Source: Mixophyes australis (Eukaryota > Chordata > Amphibia > Anura > Limnodynastidae). From it: a DNA stretch of 64,000 nt. The stretch covers positions 339,517,375-339,581,374 of the forward strand of contig JAVHZZ010000003.1 of NCBI GenBank assembly GCA_036250195.1. The letters are read 5' to 3'. This document shows, piece after piece, positions 1-11,794 of the stretch. The position numbers were made by a program, and so were the translations under genes. The notes beneath the pieces are model-generated. The model had not been told where the DNA came from, ran no database searches, and saw only the letters and a program-made list of their open reading frames with translations. Numbering within the stretch: position 1 is the stretch's first letter; every line of letters starts with the position of its first letter.

Positions 1-480
1 TAGCCCTGGAATGTTGTCAATCAACTTCTGGCCCACATACTGACTGATGGCCGCCCATTCTTGCCTAATCAATGCTTGGAGTTTGTCAGATTTGTGGATT
101 TTTGTTTGTCCACCCGCATTTTTGAAGATTGACCACAAGTTCTTAATGGAATGAAGGTCTGGGGAGTTTCCTAGCCCTGGACCCAAAATTTTGATGTTTT
201 GATCCCCAAGCCATTTAGTTATCACTTTTGCCTTATGGCAAGGTGCTCCATCATGCTGGAAAAGGCATTGTTCGTCACCAAACTGTTCTTGGATGGTTGG
301 GAGAAGTTGCTCTTGGAGGATGTTCTGGTACCATTCTTTATTCATGGCTGTGTTCTCATGCAAAATTGTGACAACCACTGTTTTAGGAAGACGGGTATTA
401 TTGCTTACAACAGCATTGATAGCTTTAGAAAGATTAGCCCATTTTCCAGTATTTGCCTTTGATCCGAGCAGAGTTGATAG
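1..480 (-). pseudogene. Tc1-like transposase, C-terminal catalytic remnant
   Basis: Read on the minus strand, this stretch encodes the C-terminal half of a Tc1/mariner DDE transposase, a nuclear enzyme that cuts and pastes its own element at TA sites. Recognisable blocks are HDGAPCHKA, which carries the second catalytic aspartate, and NSPDLHSIKNLW, which corresponds to the family's NSPDLNPIENLW. The catalytic glutamate position reads lysine, so the copy would be inactive. The N-terminal paired-type DNA-binding region and the first aspartate are not seen. The fragment runs off the left window edge, so one terminal inverted repeat may lie outside. Family assignment is firm; the exact right boundary, where similarity fades, is approximate. 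Confidence 0.75.
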
Positions 481-924
481 CCAATCGCAATGCAATGTGA
501 AGAAAACAGCAAATGTTGGGAACCAGATGTGGAGATGACCCAAGCTTGCCCTGCATCCTTCCACTGCTTTCTTTCCCAAATTTCCCCACCATCCTGTTTG
601 TAAACTAATGCTGAGCTATTTACTGACGGATAAACTGATAGTTCTTTTTAACATGGTGATGACAACTTTACTATTTAATATGGGCATAGGAAGTTTATTA
701 TAATGTTTGTTGGAATTGACAATCGGGTATAGACTGGAAAACCTGAAGGTACTTACAGAAATGACCACAAATTAAGCTATTGCTTCCCTTTTTTTCATAT
801 TTAATATAATATCAGGGGGATATGTATGAAAACTGTTCTATTGGCAACTATAGAAAAGGAGTTTTTGCCCATACCAACCAATCAGATTTGAAATGCCATT
901 TCTCTAGGACAGTGGTGTCAGTAA
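481..924. other. Unassigned AT-rich sequence
   Basis: I see no coding similarity, inverted repeat or recognisable repeat family here. A short CCAACCAATCAGATTTGAAA stretch near 877 resembles the arm of the foldback MITEs found elsewhere in the window, but it is too short to call. Confidence 0.5.
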
Positions 925-1403
925 CACACAATAGCCAAGTGCTGAGCTCTGTTTGCTCTTTGTTTGAAGTTCTGCTGCATTTCATCGCGCATGAAAAGGG
1001 AATGAACCATTACATCAAAGAACAATTATAATCAATGATTTGTGTATTTTATTTTGAAATTCACAACTATTCTATACTATATGCATAGACATTGCTATTG
1101 TACATTAAAAATACATTGTTTGTGTATATAGCAAATTTGGACCAGAATATGTGAAAAGTATATCCCAGCATATGGAGTCTATACAATGCAGGAGGCTAAT
1201 GACAGTTGGCTGCTCTTAATGGCAGTTAAATGTTTTGTTTGTTCCGAGATTGGATGTGAATAACCGTAATTTACTAGCCGCTGCCGAAATATTTTTCAAG
1301 TTAATTTTTACAATGACTGTAATTTGCAAAGCGTGCCTTCATAAATACGAAGCAGCTGTATTTTTCATGCTCACTCCCTCGTCTTATTTTACTAGAACAT
1401 CAG

Positions 1404-1694
1404 GAGCCTGATTCATTAAGGAACTTAAATTAAGAAGTTTCTTATTTAAGTCTCCTGGACAAAACCATGTTACAATGCAAGGGGTGCAAATTAGTTTTTG
1501 CACATAAGTTAAATACTGACTGTTTTTTCATGTAACGCACAAATATCAACTTTACATTTCAGTGTACAAATAAGCTATCAAGTATTTGTGTGAAAACAGA
1601 AAACTAATTTGCACCCCTTGCATTGTAGCATGGTTTTGTCCAGGAGACTTAAACAAGAAACTTCTTAATTTAAGCTCCTTAATGAATCAGGCCC
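1404..1694. mobile_element. Foldback MITE, PIF/Harbinger-like, copy 1
   Basis: This is a non-autonomous element made of two long inverted arms around a short loop. The ends read GAGCCTGATTCATTAAGG on the left and, reverse-complemented, GGGCCTGATTCATTAAGG on the right. It is flanked by CAG and TAG, a 3-bp duplication with one change that fits the CWG preference of PIF/Harbinger. The paralogous site in copy B (about 10865) lacks the element. The right arm has lost about 40 bp between two CTGTTTT motifs. Related copies lie at 44634 and 47969. Confidence 0.85.
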
Positions 1695-2548
1695 TAGAAG
1701 TTAATCTGTTCTTATTTCTTAGGTTAAATCTTTATTTTGCTAACTGTAATGGATATAATTTGAAAATTATTTGAAATTGAATTAAGATATCTGAAGCATT
1801 GCATTTGCAAATAGTTACACACTGAAATATCAGAAATGTAATTCTTCCGATGTTTCTGTTTCCCAATACAGACATGGGTGTAATTTGCTCCCATCATGTC
1901 TAGCACCTTCAAAACATTTTAATGTCAAGAAGACCAAGGCAGCTCATTGCTATGGTTACTCTAATGGATCCCTCTAACAGTGTAATTAGCTTCTACCATG
2001 TGATCAGTGATACCTGCATAATAATTGCTGATATTTAGAATGTATGCAAATTTTACTGATTCATAATTTGCTAATTAAGACCACTTAAAGATGCATTTTA
2101 AGATGGTTGTAATGTACAATAACAAGCCATTAGGCAGCAGTTGTGTTGTTATTCTTATTTTTGATGCATTGCTTTGACTGTTTGCTGTCTCTCTATTAGG
2201 GAAATAATACATAAAATGATTGTGAGCCTGATTCATTAACAAATACAAAATTAAGTAATGTGTGTTTTTTAAAAATTGGGCATACATTGGGTCTGATGAT
2301 GAATAAGGGTCTTGGTCAGCTGTGCTCTAACAGACAAGACACTGCAGGATACGTCCAATATGTATGTGGAAGACCAAGTCACAAAAGAATGCACAGAAAA
2401 AAAATATCAATTAATGTCATCTGTTAATAATAGAGTCATGAACATCAAAACATTACAAAATATTTTTTTTTAGCTGCCATAAAATACATTTATTAGGATG
2501 TTCTTAATGACTACTGCACGCTGAATAAATGTTTACAGTTCTTCCTGG

Positions 2549-2590
2549 TTGCAAACACATGTTCTAGCATAAGAACATGTGTTTGCAACT
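2549..2590. repeat. Perfect 18-bp inverted repeat, 6-bp loop
   Basis: GTTGCAAACACATGTTCT is followed after AGCATA by its exact reverse complement. It sits at the junction where the Harbinger-like MITE is broken, so it may mark a fold-back joining event. Confidence 0.7.
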
Positions 2591-2598
2591 CTCTAAAG

Positions 2599-3227
2599 AA
2601 GTTGTCAGGGAACAGGGGTAAATTTCCCCAAATGGGATAAAAATTAAATTCCTGTGGGTAATGCTGCCGATTCACATGCTGTCAGTTGGATTGTAGACCC
2701 CTTTAAATGTGAAATTGCTGTTGTACCAGAAGAGCCTCAAGGGTTGGCAGAGGCACTTCTTGAGCTTCGATGCAATAATGAAGCACTTACTGCATTTGAA
2801 AACAAAGCAGATCTGTCATATTTTTGGATGTCAACAGCTGCAAAGGCATCAAAATTGCACTTGAGGAGGCAGTCAAAAAGTTTCTGCCTTTTGCAACAAC
2901 CTACCTTTGCGAACAAGGATTTTCCACTCTAACGAACATAAATTCAAAGCAGAGAAATCGATTGGACGCTGAAGACTGTATCCAAATTGCTCTGACATCA
3001 AAATGCCCCAATATTGATGCTCTCGTATCAAAAATGAAGCAACATCATTTCTCCAAAACCTGAAGTTTTGAAGTTGAAGCTTTCAAAGAAATTTTGAATA
3101 GATTCAATAAAAGTTTGAATTCCAATAATTAATAATATATGATTTCCTTCCTTTCAAATCAAGGGGGTAATGTCGGCGCATCTAAATATATTTGGGGGTA
3201 AAAGGTAAAAAAGTTCCCTGACCCCTG
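2599..3227 (+). mobile_element. Internally deleted hAT element with 8-bp target duplication
   Basis: The element is bounded by an exact 8-bp direct repeat, CTCTAAAG, at 2591-2598 and 3228-3235. The right end, reverse-complemented, starts CAGGGGTCAGGGAACTTTTT, a hAT-type terminus. The left end, near TCAGGGAACAGGGG, is a degraded counterpart. At 629 bp it retains only the last part of a transposase, so it is a deletion derivative. Confidence 0.85.
2654..3063 (+). pseudogene. hAT transposase C-terminal dimerisation domain
   Basis: The frame encodes the C-terminal dimerisation region of a hAT transposase of the type related to domesticated ZBED5/FAM200 proteins. The hallmark is LPFATTYLCEQGFSTLT, followed by a basic RNRLDAEDCIQIALT stretch and a natural-looking stop at 3061. 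The first part (WIVDPFKCEI, about residues 12-21) reads in a different frame from the hallmark, so at least one frameshift falls near 2830-2890. BED finger and catalytic aspartates are absent. It lies wholly inside the CTCTAAAG-flanked element, so it belongs to that element and is not a host gene. Confidence 0.85.
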
Positions 3228-3235
3228 CTCTAAAG

Positions 3236-3682
3236 GGAGTCTTTATCATGTTGCCTTTTGAGAGTTGAAATCCCGTCTGCAAATTCCTTATTGGGCCCTT
3301 TCACTGGAAGTTTCATTTGTGAAATACAGAAGGAACGAAGATCCTGTGCATACCGTTTGCCCTTTTGTCTCCTGCTTTCATATACAGACTTTCCAGTATG
3401 GGTATTTCATTCATTTGAATATAGATGCTTATTTTATGTTTTAGATTGTAAGTGCAATTATTTTATTTATGTATTATCATTTACTAAAAGTATAATACAC
3501 TAGATATACCTTTTGTTTTCTCTGCATACCCTGTGGAGTCTAAACTGTGGAAATAATCCAAATGGAATTGGATGTGATGAATACAAGGCTATAGATCAAG
3601 AAAGTTATCTGTAAGAATATTATCTGTGGGGAAATCTACAGTCATCACAGGATTGTATCTGCTTTAAGAGTGACATACACAC
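3236..3682. other. Unassigned sequence within the MITE interruption
   Basis: No recognisable coding or repeat signal is seen between the hAT element and the next foldback MITE. It is part of the block inserted into the Harbinger-like MITE and absent from duplication copy B. Confidence 0.5.
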
Positions 3683-3685
3683 CAG

Positions 3686-3861
3686 GGGGTAAATGTATCA
3701 AGCTGAGAGTTTTTTGGCGGGTTTGAAAAGCGGAGATGTTGCCTATAGCAACCAATCAGATTGTAGCTTTTATTTTGTAGAATGTACTAAATAAATGATA
3801 GATAGAATCTGATTGGTTTTTCAAACCTGCCGGAAAACTCTCGGCTTGATACATTTACCCC
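3686..3861. mobile_element. Short foldback MITE, GGGGTAAATGTATC family, copy 1
   Basis: A 176-bp near-palindrome with ends GGGGTAAATGTATCAAGC and its complement, flanked on both sides by CAG (3683-3685 and 3862-3864). The 3-bp CWG duplication fits PIF/Harbinger. Inner arms carry the family's GTTGCCTATAGCAACC and AATCAGAT motifs. Sister copies are at 32636, 36176, 38929 and, interrupted, 44578. Confidence 0.85.
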
Positions 3862-3864
3862 CAG

Positions 3865-4185
3865 ATTGGATAAGGGTGTTTAATCTACCTTGGAGAGTCT
3901 TTCATTTATGTACTTTCATTGGTATACATTGAGTCATACTACACTAAATATCTTCTTGTATGATTTTATATTGTACCTCTCCTATCTATTAAAAAAAACC
4001 ATTGCAGGACGGTATTAAAGAAGAAGTAATCAGCTACAATAGTTGATTACTATTATCTCCATATGTTAATGTGAGCGCTTGATTTACATTTTTTTTTTTC
4101 TATTTGACAATTTTGGGACCTAGTGGAATCTATTTTTATATGTATTAAGCTGCACATCATAGGAGTGCCATTGTTATATTCTTTA
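3865..4185. other. Unassigned AT-rich sequence
   Basis: Nothing recognisable between the foldback MITE and the resumed right half of the Harbinger-like MITE. Confidence 0.5.
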
Positions 4186-5127
4186 CTAATATACATGTTC
4201 TAATACGCATACACAGCCGTCTGCACTTCCACCCGAACTGTAGCTGGTGCAAGTGATACGACTGAAAATCACGTACCTTTGAGATGCCCAAGGCTTGAAT
4301 CGGCTGCTGCTACTTGTGTTTGAGCTTGGCATGTCCTTACTGTACATTGACTGTGTGCATCCACCCATTCCCTTCCCCATTCCGCCCCTGAAATCATAGG
4401 CTGTAGTAAGGGTCCTTTGCACTCATAGGTGAATTGGACGTTTCTGCGTTCAGTGGCATATAGTCCGGTTCTGGGCATGCGCAGAGTAATTGTGCTCTTT
4501 ATACGCACTCTATCGCCATTTATGTTCTTTAATGAAACAGGCCTTGTATGAGGGGAGTGCTCCTTACTTGAGAAGAGAAACCTATCACATTCTGTTCTGT
4601 GAATGCATTTTTATAACCCAGCATATGTTCTATTTTCAAATTGTTCTTTCTAAATAAATGCTTTGGTCAATACATTATGGATCAGAATTTTGAATGTTGA
4701 CATTGCTCATTACTTCCTTTTTAAAATGATGTATAGACATAGTCATGACCTCTCTCTATTCCATACACACAGACTAGTGTTTTTGCTTGGAAGTAAAGGG
4801 AGGTTTCACAGTTTTCTGCTACAGTGACCCTTTTGCCTATGTTTCATAATCCTCTTTTAATTTTCAATGAGGTCAAAACGAGTAATTATCTCTGCTGTGC
4901 TAAAAAAAAAAATGGTTCACATTCACGAGCAAATAGAAAGTGATAACTTTATGTTCCAGTCACCGTGCATGTACACGAGAAGAAAGGTTTGTGCAGACAC
5001 AAAAGACAATGCTGATGAACTTTGCAGGACTTGATCCCAGGTCTTGGGGATTTGGGGCTTTCAGGAGAGGCACTGTGGCGGCTGCTTAGGAAAGGTCTTT
5101 GTCAGGAGAACTTTCCTGGAGCATTCC

Positions 5128-6010
5128 TGTGACGATCTGCCTACAGCCTGCTGCTTTGTATTGGCAGCTCCTGCCTCCTGGACTTTCGGACTTTATTATT
5201 TGTGTTTCATTTTATGTGTTAGCAGCAGTACCTCTGATCACCAGAGGTGCTGCTATTGTGCCTGCTTCTTGTGCTTTAGGAGTTAACCTGCTGCACTAAT
5301 TATTCCTTGCACCTGGATGTTTCCCCTATTTATACCTGTCACTCCCAGCATGCATTGCTGGTTATTGTTGTTACATTCTGTTGTTCCTGCCCTCTGCTAT
5401 GCTTCTGGTTACTTGCTGCTTAGGATTTCTCCATACCTCCTGCTTCTCTGCATCTGCCATGTACCTGGTGTTTTCTGCAAGTTCATATTACCTCCTGCTT
5501 CCTGCATCAGCTTTGTGCCTGGTATTTACTACAAACTCATGATTACCTACCATTTGGGGGCAGCACTGTGGCCTAGTGGTTAGCACTTCTGCCTCACAAC
5601 ACTGGGGTCATGAGTTCAATTCCCGACCATGGCCTTATCTGTGTGGAGTTTGTATGTTCTCCCTGTGTTTGCGTGGGTTTCCTCCGGGTGCTCCGGTTTC
5701 CTCCCACACTCCAAAAAACATACTGCTAGGTTAATTGGCTGATATCAAAAATTGACCCTAGTCTCTGTCTGTCTGTCTCCCTCTTTGTCTGTCTGTGTCT
5801 GTGTGAGTGTGTCTATATTAGGGAATTTAGACTGTAAGCTCCAATGGGGCAGGGACTGATGTGAATGAGTTCTCTGTACAGCGCTGCGGAATTAGTGGCG
5901 CTATATAAATAAATGATGATGATGATATTTGTGCACTTCTGCAAATAAACATTGAGTGTTTTTCATCATATCTGTGGCTCCTAGCTGTATTCCTGCATTT
6001 AACCGTGACT
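5128..6010 (+). mobile_element. Solo LTR interrupted by a V-SINE
   Basis: The insert starts TGTGACGATC and ends CCGTGACT, and is bracketed by an exact 5-bp duplication ATTCC (5123-5127 and 6011-6015). Copy B lacks it. A TATA-like TTTATA occurs near 5329 and a poly(A) signal AATAAA near 5943, giving U3-R-U5 order on the plus strand. Removing the nested SINE leaves about 510 bp. No coding remnant flanks it, so it is a solo LTR made by LTR-LTR recombination, probably of a gypsy-class element. Confidence 0.8.
5557..5926 (+). mobile_element. V-SINE (tRNA-derived), near full length
   Basis: The head, starting GGGGGCAGCACTGTGGCCTA, has a tRNA-like A box (TGGCCTAGTGGTTAGCA) and B box (GGTCATGAGTTCAATTCCC). 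It is followed by the conserved vertebrate V-SINE core around GGGTTTCCTCCGGGTGCTCC, then a variable TCTG/TGTG tract and a 3' tail ending GCGCTATATAAATAAA plus GATGAT repeats. It sits inside the solo LTR, so it is the younger insertion. Confidence 0.9.
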
Positions 6011-6882
6011 ATTCCCAGATAAGCCTACTGCCCAGTTTCTGTCTGTAGTCAATTCCCTGCATTTTGGGGGTATTTAAGTCTGGCAATCATTTGCACAGAC
6101 TGCCAGACTGTTATGCCTTCTGCATTAATTCAGCATTTCTGAACCTGTGTCTGCTTAAATTCTGCATTTGTCTTTTTATAACAATGTCCTCAATTCTGAC
6201 TCTCTTGGTGGTGTTACTACCCGATCTGGTTCCCTGTTTATGCTTTTGGATTTCCCTTCTGCCTCCAGCTACTGGGATCTATCCCTACTTACCAACAGCC
6301 AACAGCTTTGTGACAGGAGGAGGAAAAATATGGGGACCCCATACTATCCATTGCATCTGGTGATCTTACTAGTAGGGTTAAAGTAGTAAACATAGCTGTA
6401 GCAACAGCCTATTGAGGCAACCCTGAAGCACCACAGAGGAAGAACTATGTGTGGAATGCCTGCCTCCCTTTCGGTTCCTAAATTCAGAGGGTGGGATGTG
6501 CTGAGTTTGACCATGGCTTTTCTAATACCACCCTTAAATTGTCTATTAATTGATAAAGACTTTCCAGTGAAACACGTCCCATCAACTGACTGCCCATGCC
6601 ATAACAGTTAGGCCATTGTTTTAATTTTTAGGAATATGTAGCCTGTGTTGAAATCCTCCTTTGGCTTTCCTCTAACAGCACATCCCCATACATTTAAAGG
6701 GTAAAAAGTGCCTGCTTTTTTGAAAGTCAACAGGGCCTCCTAAATGAAACAAAACAACAGTTCACACAATGCATTGATGGTACAGACAGGCCCTTCATAG
6801 AAGAAAAATATTGACTCTTGAAAGAAGTAAGCCCTGATCAGACATAGAAATACCAATGTAAACATTAAAAAATAATGAGAAA

Positions 6883-7286
6883 TGTGATTTTTGCTAAGCT
6901 GACTCCATCTTGTTGCCTTATAGCCATTTTGTTCTCTTATAGCTTAAAGACAGATTAGATACAGCTAGTTTGTAGGAGTTATTCATTGTTTGCAGGAGAC
7001 TGCGCTCATGACCAGGAGATAAGACAACTCCTCCCTGGGGAGTATTCCTGTGTGAAAATGTGAGAATGTAGCAAAATCTATTTAAATGAAGCATGAGTGG
7101 TTAAAACCTTTTGGGACGTAGTTTTCTGTAATACGTGATTTTTGCTATATAGATATGGACTTGTACATAATAAAGCAGAGCTAATTGTACACGCAAATCA
7201 TGCAGTGTATTTAATTCTCTCCAGATCATGAGTTCATAACTGATAAACTGACACTTACAGGTGAACAATCTGATTTAGATTCGACA
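6883..7286 (+). mobile_element. LTR-like insertion absent from copy B
   Basis: Aligning copies A and B shows about 400 extra bases here. They begin TGTGATTTTTGC and can be ended at GATTCGACA, with an AATAAA poly(A) signal near 7169. TG...CA ends, length and signal suggest a solo LTR. I could not find a clean target duplication, so boundaries are approximate. Confidence 0.45.
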
Positions 7287-8984
7287 CTCATTAACTAATT
7301 CATATAAAAAATCCAGGTAAATGAAAGGTGGAAGTCAACTGATGTTCTAAGCGCTGGGTTATCCATCCAATACAACAATTTACTTTTATCTAGAAAGTTT
7401 TAAAGAGTTACAGATCAGACATATCTTGCACGCAGTGACTTTTGCAGTCTTTTAAATTTGTCTAAATAAAATATTTTATTTTTTACCTCCTATGTTTCTC
7501 TGTTGTCCAGTTTGATTATATATCCTACTTAGGTCCTACCTTTCAAAGAAAAATATCCTTTGTTCATTGCCTTCCATTCCTAAATGAAGTGTGCATATAA
7601 AGTAGTCCATTGATGCCTAGAACCAACACTTAACTGTTACATACAGTATTATCCAATATTTATTACATTGGCATTTTTTCTGAAAATATTAATAACATTT
7701 CCATTATTTTATTGTGTGCTAGAGCAAACTGCTTTCATATACTGAATTCATGTTAGAATGTACTTTAACAATCATAGCAGAGTAAGCCACTATTAATGAC
7801 TCTAAGGGAGAACAGGTATTAGGAGAGAATTTTCTTGCAGTAAAATAATATTCTAAGAAAATAAAATCCTTTTTATTAGTTTATTATACATACATCTAAT
7901 CAGTCATGATAACTTGGTTTGAGACTTAATGGAGTTATTAAATGACTCCTGCAAGCATCATTAAGCACACTTGGAATGCCATGAATGTTAACAGTGTACA
8001 ATGGTCTAAAATGAATTTCAGCATATCCCACCTGCCCCAGAAGGCTTGCCTTCTATCTTGTCTTGTTTAGGTTGGTTGATTTGCAAAATGTTGTTCATTA
8101 TTAATGGTAGGACCACACATTCTTATTTTCTTGAATTAGCTATGTATTTCCACAAGTAAAATCTATATACATGCAAATTACTAGGAGTATAACCAGTAAT
8201 GGAACCACTTACAGTCCAAGTAGATGCCCCAGGTGAAATCTAAAAACATACAATTCCACTGCCTGTACTTGCTAGAGGTTGTCCTACCGTCTACTAGGTA
8301 ATGCATATGCAGCACACTAAAGTAAAACTTTTTCAGTTATTCTGCATCAACATACTGATGATAGAAGCATGCTACATCCATGGCTGGATTCCATGTGGTC
8401 TCCAGGGTGGAAAATGAATTACCAATTCCAGGTGCCCAGGAGGAGTATAGATCCGGTCCAGGTGTTCAGGCTTTGTCCAGTTAACATTCTTGACAGACGT
8501 ACATCATATATGCAGGTGCCATTGGTTTATTGTGTTTCAAATATACAAAGGGAAAAAAAAGAAATATGTCTTCTGTCTAATGTGCTTTGAAAAAAACAAA
8601 TGAACATCCTAAAATGTTGTACCTATTTCTATCTGAATCATCCCCTGCTGTATATATTTGACAATAAATACAATATGTCAATTTTGTAATATATAACTTG
8701 AACAAAAAGCTTATTTAATTTCTTGCAGTGTTCATCCTCATTAAAGTTCATTATTTCGATAAATAAACAGTATGAGAGTAGATAAATTAATGATCAGTGC
8801 TAGGTGAAATGTAGCTACATGTAAGGGATTGTCATGTGCAAGCTAATTCCTAGGCATGTAAAACGGAAAATATGTGTTTGTGAATTAAATCCTAGTAAGA
8901 GCTTAATGTGGCTCAGAGAAGCTGTGTACAGCCAAGGGTTAAAACTTTCAAACTGAAACTAAATCAATGTGTCCCTTTGATTAT

Positions 8985-9259
8985 TCACATCAGTCCCTGC
9001 CCCATTGGAGCTTACAATTTAAATCCCCTAACATACACACACACAGACTGAGAAAGAATAAGGGCAATATAATAGCAGCCAATTAACCTACCAGTATGTT
9101 TTTGGAGTGTAGGAGGAAACTGGAGCACCTGGAGGAAACCCACGCAAACACGGAGAGAACATGCAAACTCCTCACAGATAAGGCCATGGTCGGGAATCAA
9201 ACTCATGACCCCAGTGCTGTGAGGCAGAAGTGCTAACCACTAAGCCGCCATGCTGCCCG
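8985..9259 (-). mobile_element. V-SINE, minus strand, 3'-shortened
   Basis: On the minus strand it starts GGGCAGCATGGCGGCTTAG with A and B boxes and the V-SINE core, and continues to the GGGGCAGGGACTGATGTGA part of the tail. The terminal GCGCTATATAAATAAA is missing. It lies just outside duplication copy A. Confidence 0.88.
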
Positions 9260-10339
9260 TACTGATCAAGTGAGTTGCATGAATTATGTATTTTCTCCTT
9301 TTTTGTTATACAAGAAACCATTGCATTATATATTTGTATGTCATTTGATTAATTGTTTTATCTTAAGCATTGTGGATTTATTTTTCATATTAAATTACAC
9401 TTAATAAGTTCAGTTCTCTGTGTTCTTATGAATTCACGCGACAGTTTGGTCAAAACACTACATAGTTGAAATAGGAGAGAACATTGTGGGTTATGGTGAC
9501 TCTGATTAAAGTAAATTGTGATATATTAGTTTTGAGGGAGAACCAAAGGCTTCCTGAATAAGAGTGTCAGCTCTTCATAAAAAACCTTGGTGTTGGCATA
9601 ATTGGTAAGGCAAAACTAGGCAAAGCTGTGTGGCATAGATAGGGAAGGATTTAATTATTTTAGACAGACCAGGTGGTTGTTTTTGATTAACCCTTTGTCA
9701 CACACATCACACAGGTTCAGGTGAGTGCTGGTCATGACAGGGATGAAATCCAAGTTTTACATATCCAAGTCGAGACTCATATCAACTCGAAATTGCCCGC
9801 ACTCTAAATATCTGAAATGAAAGAAATATGTCATTTTCACAGGGTCAGATCTTGGGATCTTACGAGATTTGTTTGTCTCTAGCCCAGGCCTATGTCTGAG
9901 AATTTTAGTCCTGCTCAAACCTCTGTGCATACTGTTATCTGAGGAGTACAACTACAACTTCCAGAAGAACATGCACAGACCACATTGTCTTATTGGACCA
10001 ATCACTGAACAAGAAATAATGGGTTTCTCAAAAAGAGACAGCTGTTGCCAGAGATATTGAAGTAGCACCGCATGCTGCAGAAGACCCAGTGTTTAAAAAC
10101 TGCAGGGAACTTTAAGTAAGGCAGGTAAGTGCGTATTTAAAAACAAAACAAAAATACCCCACATTTTTACTTTATTGCAATCATTATCATGTGTTTAATG
10201 GTTCCACACCCATAAATATTTACGTGTCTACAATGTGCATAAATGATCCCGATCTTGTTGCCATTCTGAGATAGAACCAGCAACCTGAAAGAGAAAAAGA
10301 ATATACAGTGATATCACAAATACACAGAAGCATATTTTG
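9260..10339. other. Unassigned spacer between duplication copies
   Basis: AT-rich DNA without a recognised repeat or coding similarity. It separates the end of copy A and its neighbouring SINE from the start of copy B. Confidence 0.5.
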
Positions 10340-11251
10340 CAGTACACTGAGCTCTGTTTGCTCTTTGTAAATAACCCACACTGTTTGAAGCATTGTTACA
10401 TTTCGTCACAAATGAAACAGGGGTGAACAATCACATAGTAGAGCAATTATAATCAATGATTTATGTATTTTGCTTTTGAATGCACAACTATTCTATACTG
10501 TGTGCATAGACTTTCCTATAGTGCATTACAAATTGTTTGTTTATATAGCAAGTTTGGACCAGAATATGTGAAAAATATATCCCAGCATATGGAGTCTTTA
10601 CAGTACAGGAGTTTAATGACAGTTGGCTGTTGCTAATGGCAGTTAAATACTATGTTTGTTCTGAGATTGGACGTGATTAACTGTAATTTCCTAGCCGCTG
10701 CTGAAATATTTTGCAAGTTAATTTTTCAATGACTGTAATTTGCAAAGCGTGCCTTCATAAATAAGAAGTGGGGCTGGAATAATACATTGCTACACTGATT
10801 CCGCAGTGGGGCCTGTGCAGCTGTATTTTTCATGCTCACACCCTCGACTTATTTTACTAGAACAACAGAAGATGGAAGTTAATCTGTTCCTGTTTCTTAG
10901 CTTAGATCTTGTTTTAGTAATTGCAAAGGATATTATTTGAAATTGGCTCAAGAAATTCAAAGCATTGCAATACCTATAAACTGAAGTGTCAGAATTGTAA
11001 TACTTCCAATTTTACTGTTTCCCAATACAGACGTGAGTGCAATTTGCTCCATTCATATCTAGCACCTTCAAAACATTTTAATGTCCTGATGACTGATGAA
11101 GCTCATGCCTATGGTTTGGAATTATAGCGGAGTTAAACAGGAGATAAAAAGGAGAACAACTTTCTACCCGATACCACTGCAACAGTAGGAAAAAATACAA
11201 CAGTTCTGATGTGCTTTTTGTTAGTTGAGATATATTATGCTGACTCCTTTA

Positions 11252-11562
11252 CAGGGCCTTCTCTTCCATTGGGCACGATGGGCAGGTGCCAAGGGGCCCT
11301 GCAGGCAAGGGGGGCCCGTCCGAATCCTAAAAAAAAGAAAAAAAATAATTTTTTTTTTCTTATTTTAAAATACTTACCTTGCGGTCACATCAGCGGTGAT
11401 CCGGCTCCCTCCCTGGTCCCCTCTTCTGTGCTGTGCTCGCAGTGAATGCTGGGCGTGATGTCACGCCCAGCATTCACTGCAACCACAGCACGGAAGAGGG
11501 CAGAAGAGACTCAGCGGCACGGAAAAAAGAAGAGAATCGGACTTAAGGTAAGTTAAGGGGGC

Positions 11563-11614
<52 letters not shown>

Positions 11615-11685
11615 AAAAAAAAAGTGCTTATATATATAATCACGTTTTTTTTTACATACATATATATTTTTTTTACACACACACA

Positions 11686-11729
<44 letters not shown>

Positions 11730-11794
11730 ATTTTTTTTAGGGGCCCGGTACACTGCATTGCCCGGGGGCCCATAAAGTAGTTAAGGTGGCCCTG
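11252..11794. mobile_element. hAT MITE with central hairpin and AT expansions
   Basis: Ends are CAGGGCCTTCTCTTCC and, reverse-complemented, CAGGGCCACCTTAAC. An exact 8-bp target duplication, CTCCTTTA, flanks the element at 11244-11251 and 11795-11802. The core holds a perfect 20-bp inverted repeat around 11442-11483 (arm TGAATGCTGGGCGTGA...). Two (AT)n tracts lie at 11566-11608 and 11691-11725. Non-autonomous. Confidence 0.88.

Larger units (their letters stand above)
2224..4543 (+). mobile_element. Harbinger-like MITE (about 690 bp family), split by a 1.6-kb insertion
   Basis: The left half (to about 2566) and the right half (from about 4193) match the two halves of the intact family member at 22142-22826. 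Terminal motifs are GAGCCTGATTCATTAA on the left and, reverse-complemented, GGCCTGTTTCATTAAAG on the right. The 10-bp sequence ACATGTTCTA occurs at both edges of the interruption, as expected for a target-site duplication. The interruption contains the hAT element, a foldback MITE and unassigned DNA. The homologous position in copy B lacks the whole block. Confidence 0.75.
925..8730 (+). repeat. Segmental duplication, copy A
   Basis: This segment is collinear with copy B (10340-17115) in the same orientation. Anchors include the GAGCTCTGTTTGCTCTTTG start, the block around 'gaccagaatatgtgaaaa', the 'cttcaaaacattttaatgtc' block, the 4.8-5.1 kb block against 13.3-13.6 kb, the 6.0-6.3 kb block against 13.6-13.9 kb, the 7.4-8.25 kb block against 14.2-15.0 kb, and the final block at 8.65-8.72 kb against 17.03-17.11 kb. 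By eye the blocks are roughly 70-85% identical, interrupted by insertions private to each copy. No open frame is conserved between the copies, so the duplicated unit appears noncoding. Confidence 0.85.

Noticed and set aside
5557..5640. tRNA gene from intact A and B boxes
   Set aside because: The tRNA-like head continues into a V-SINE core and tail and recurs in several copies; it is a SINE promoter and not a tRNA gene.
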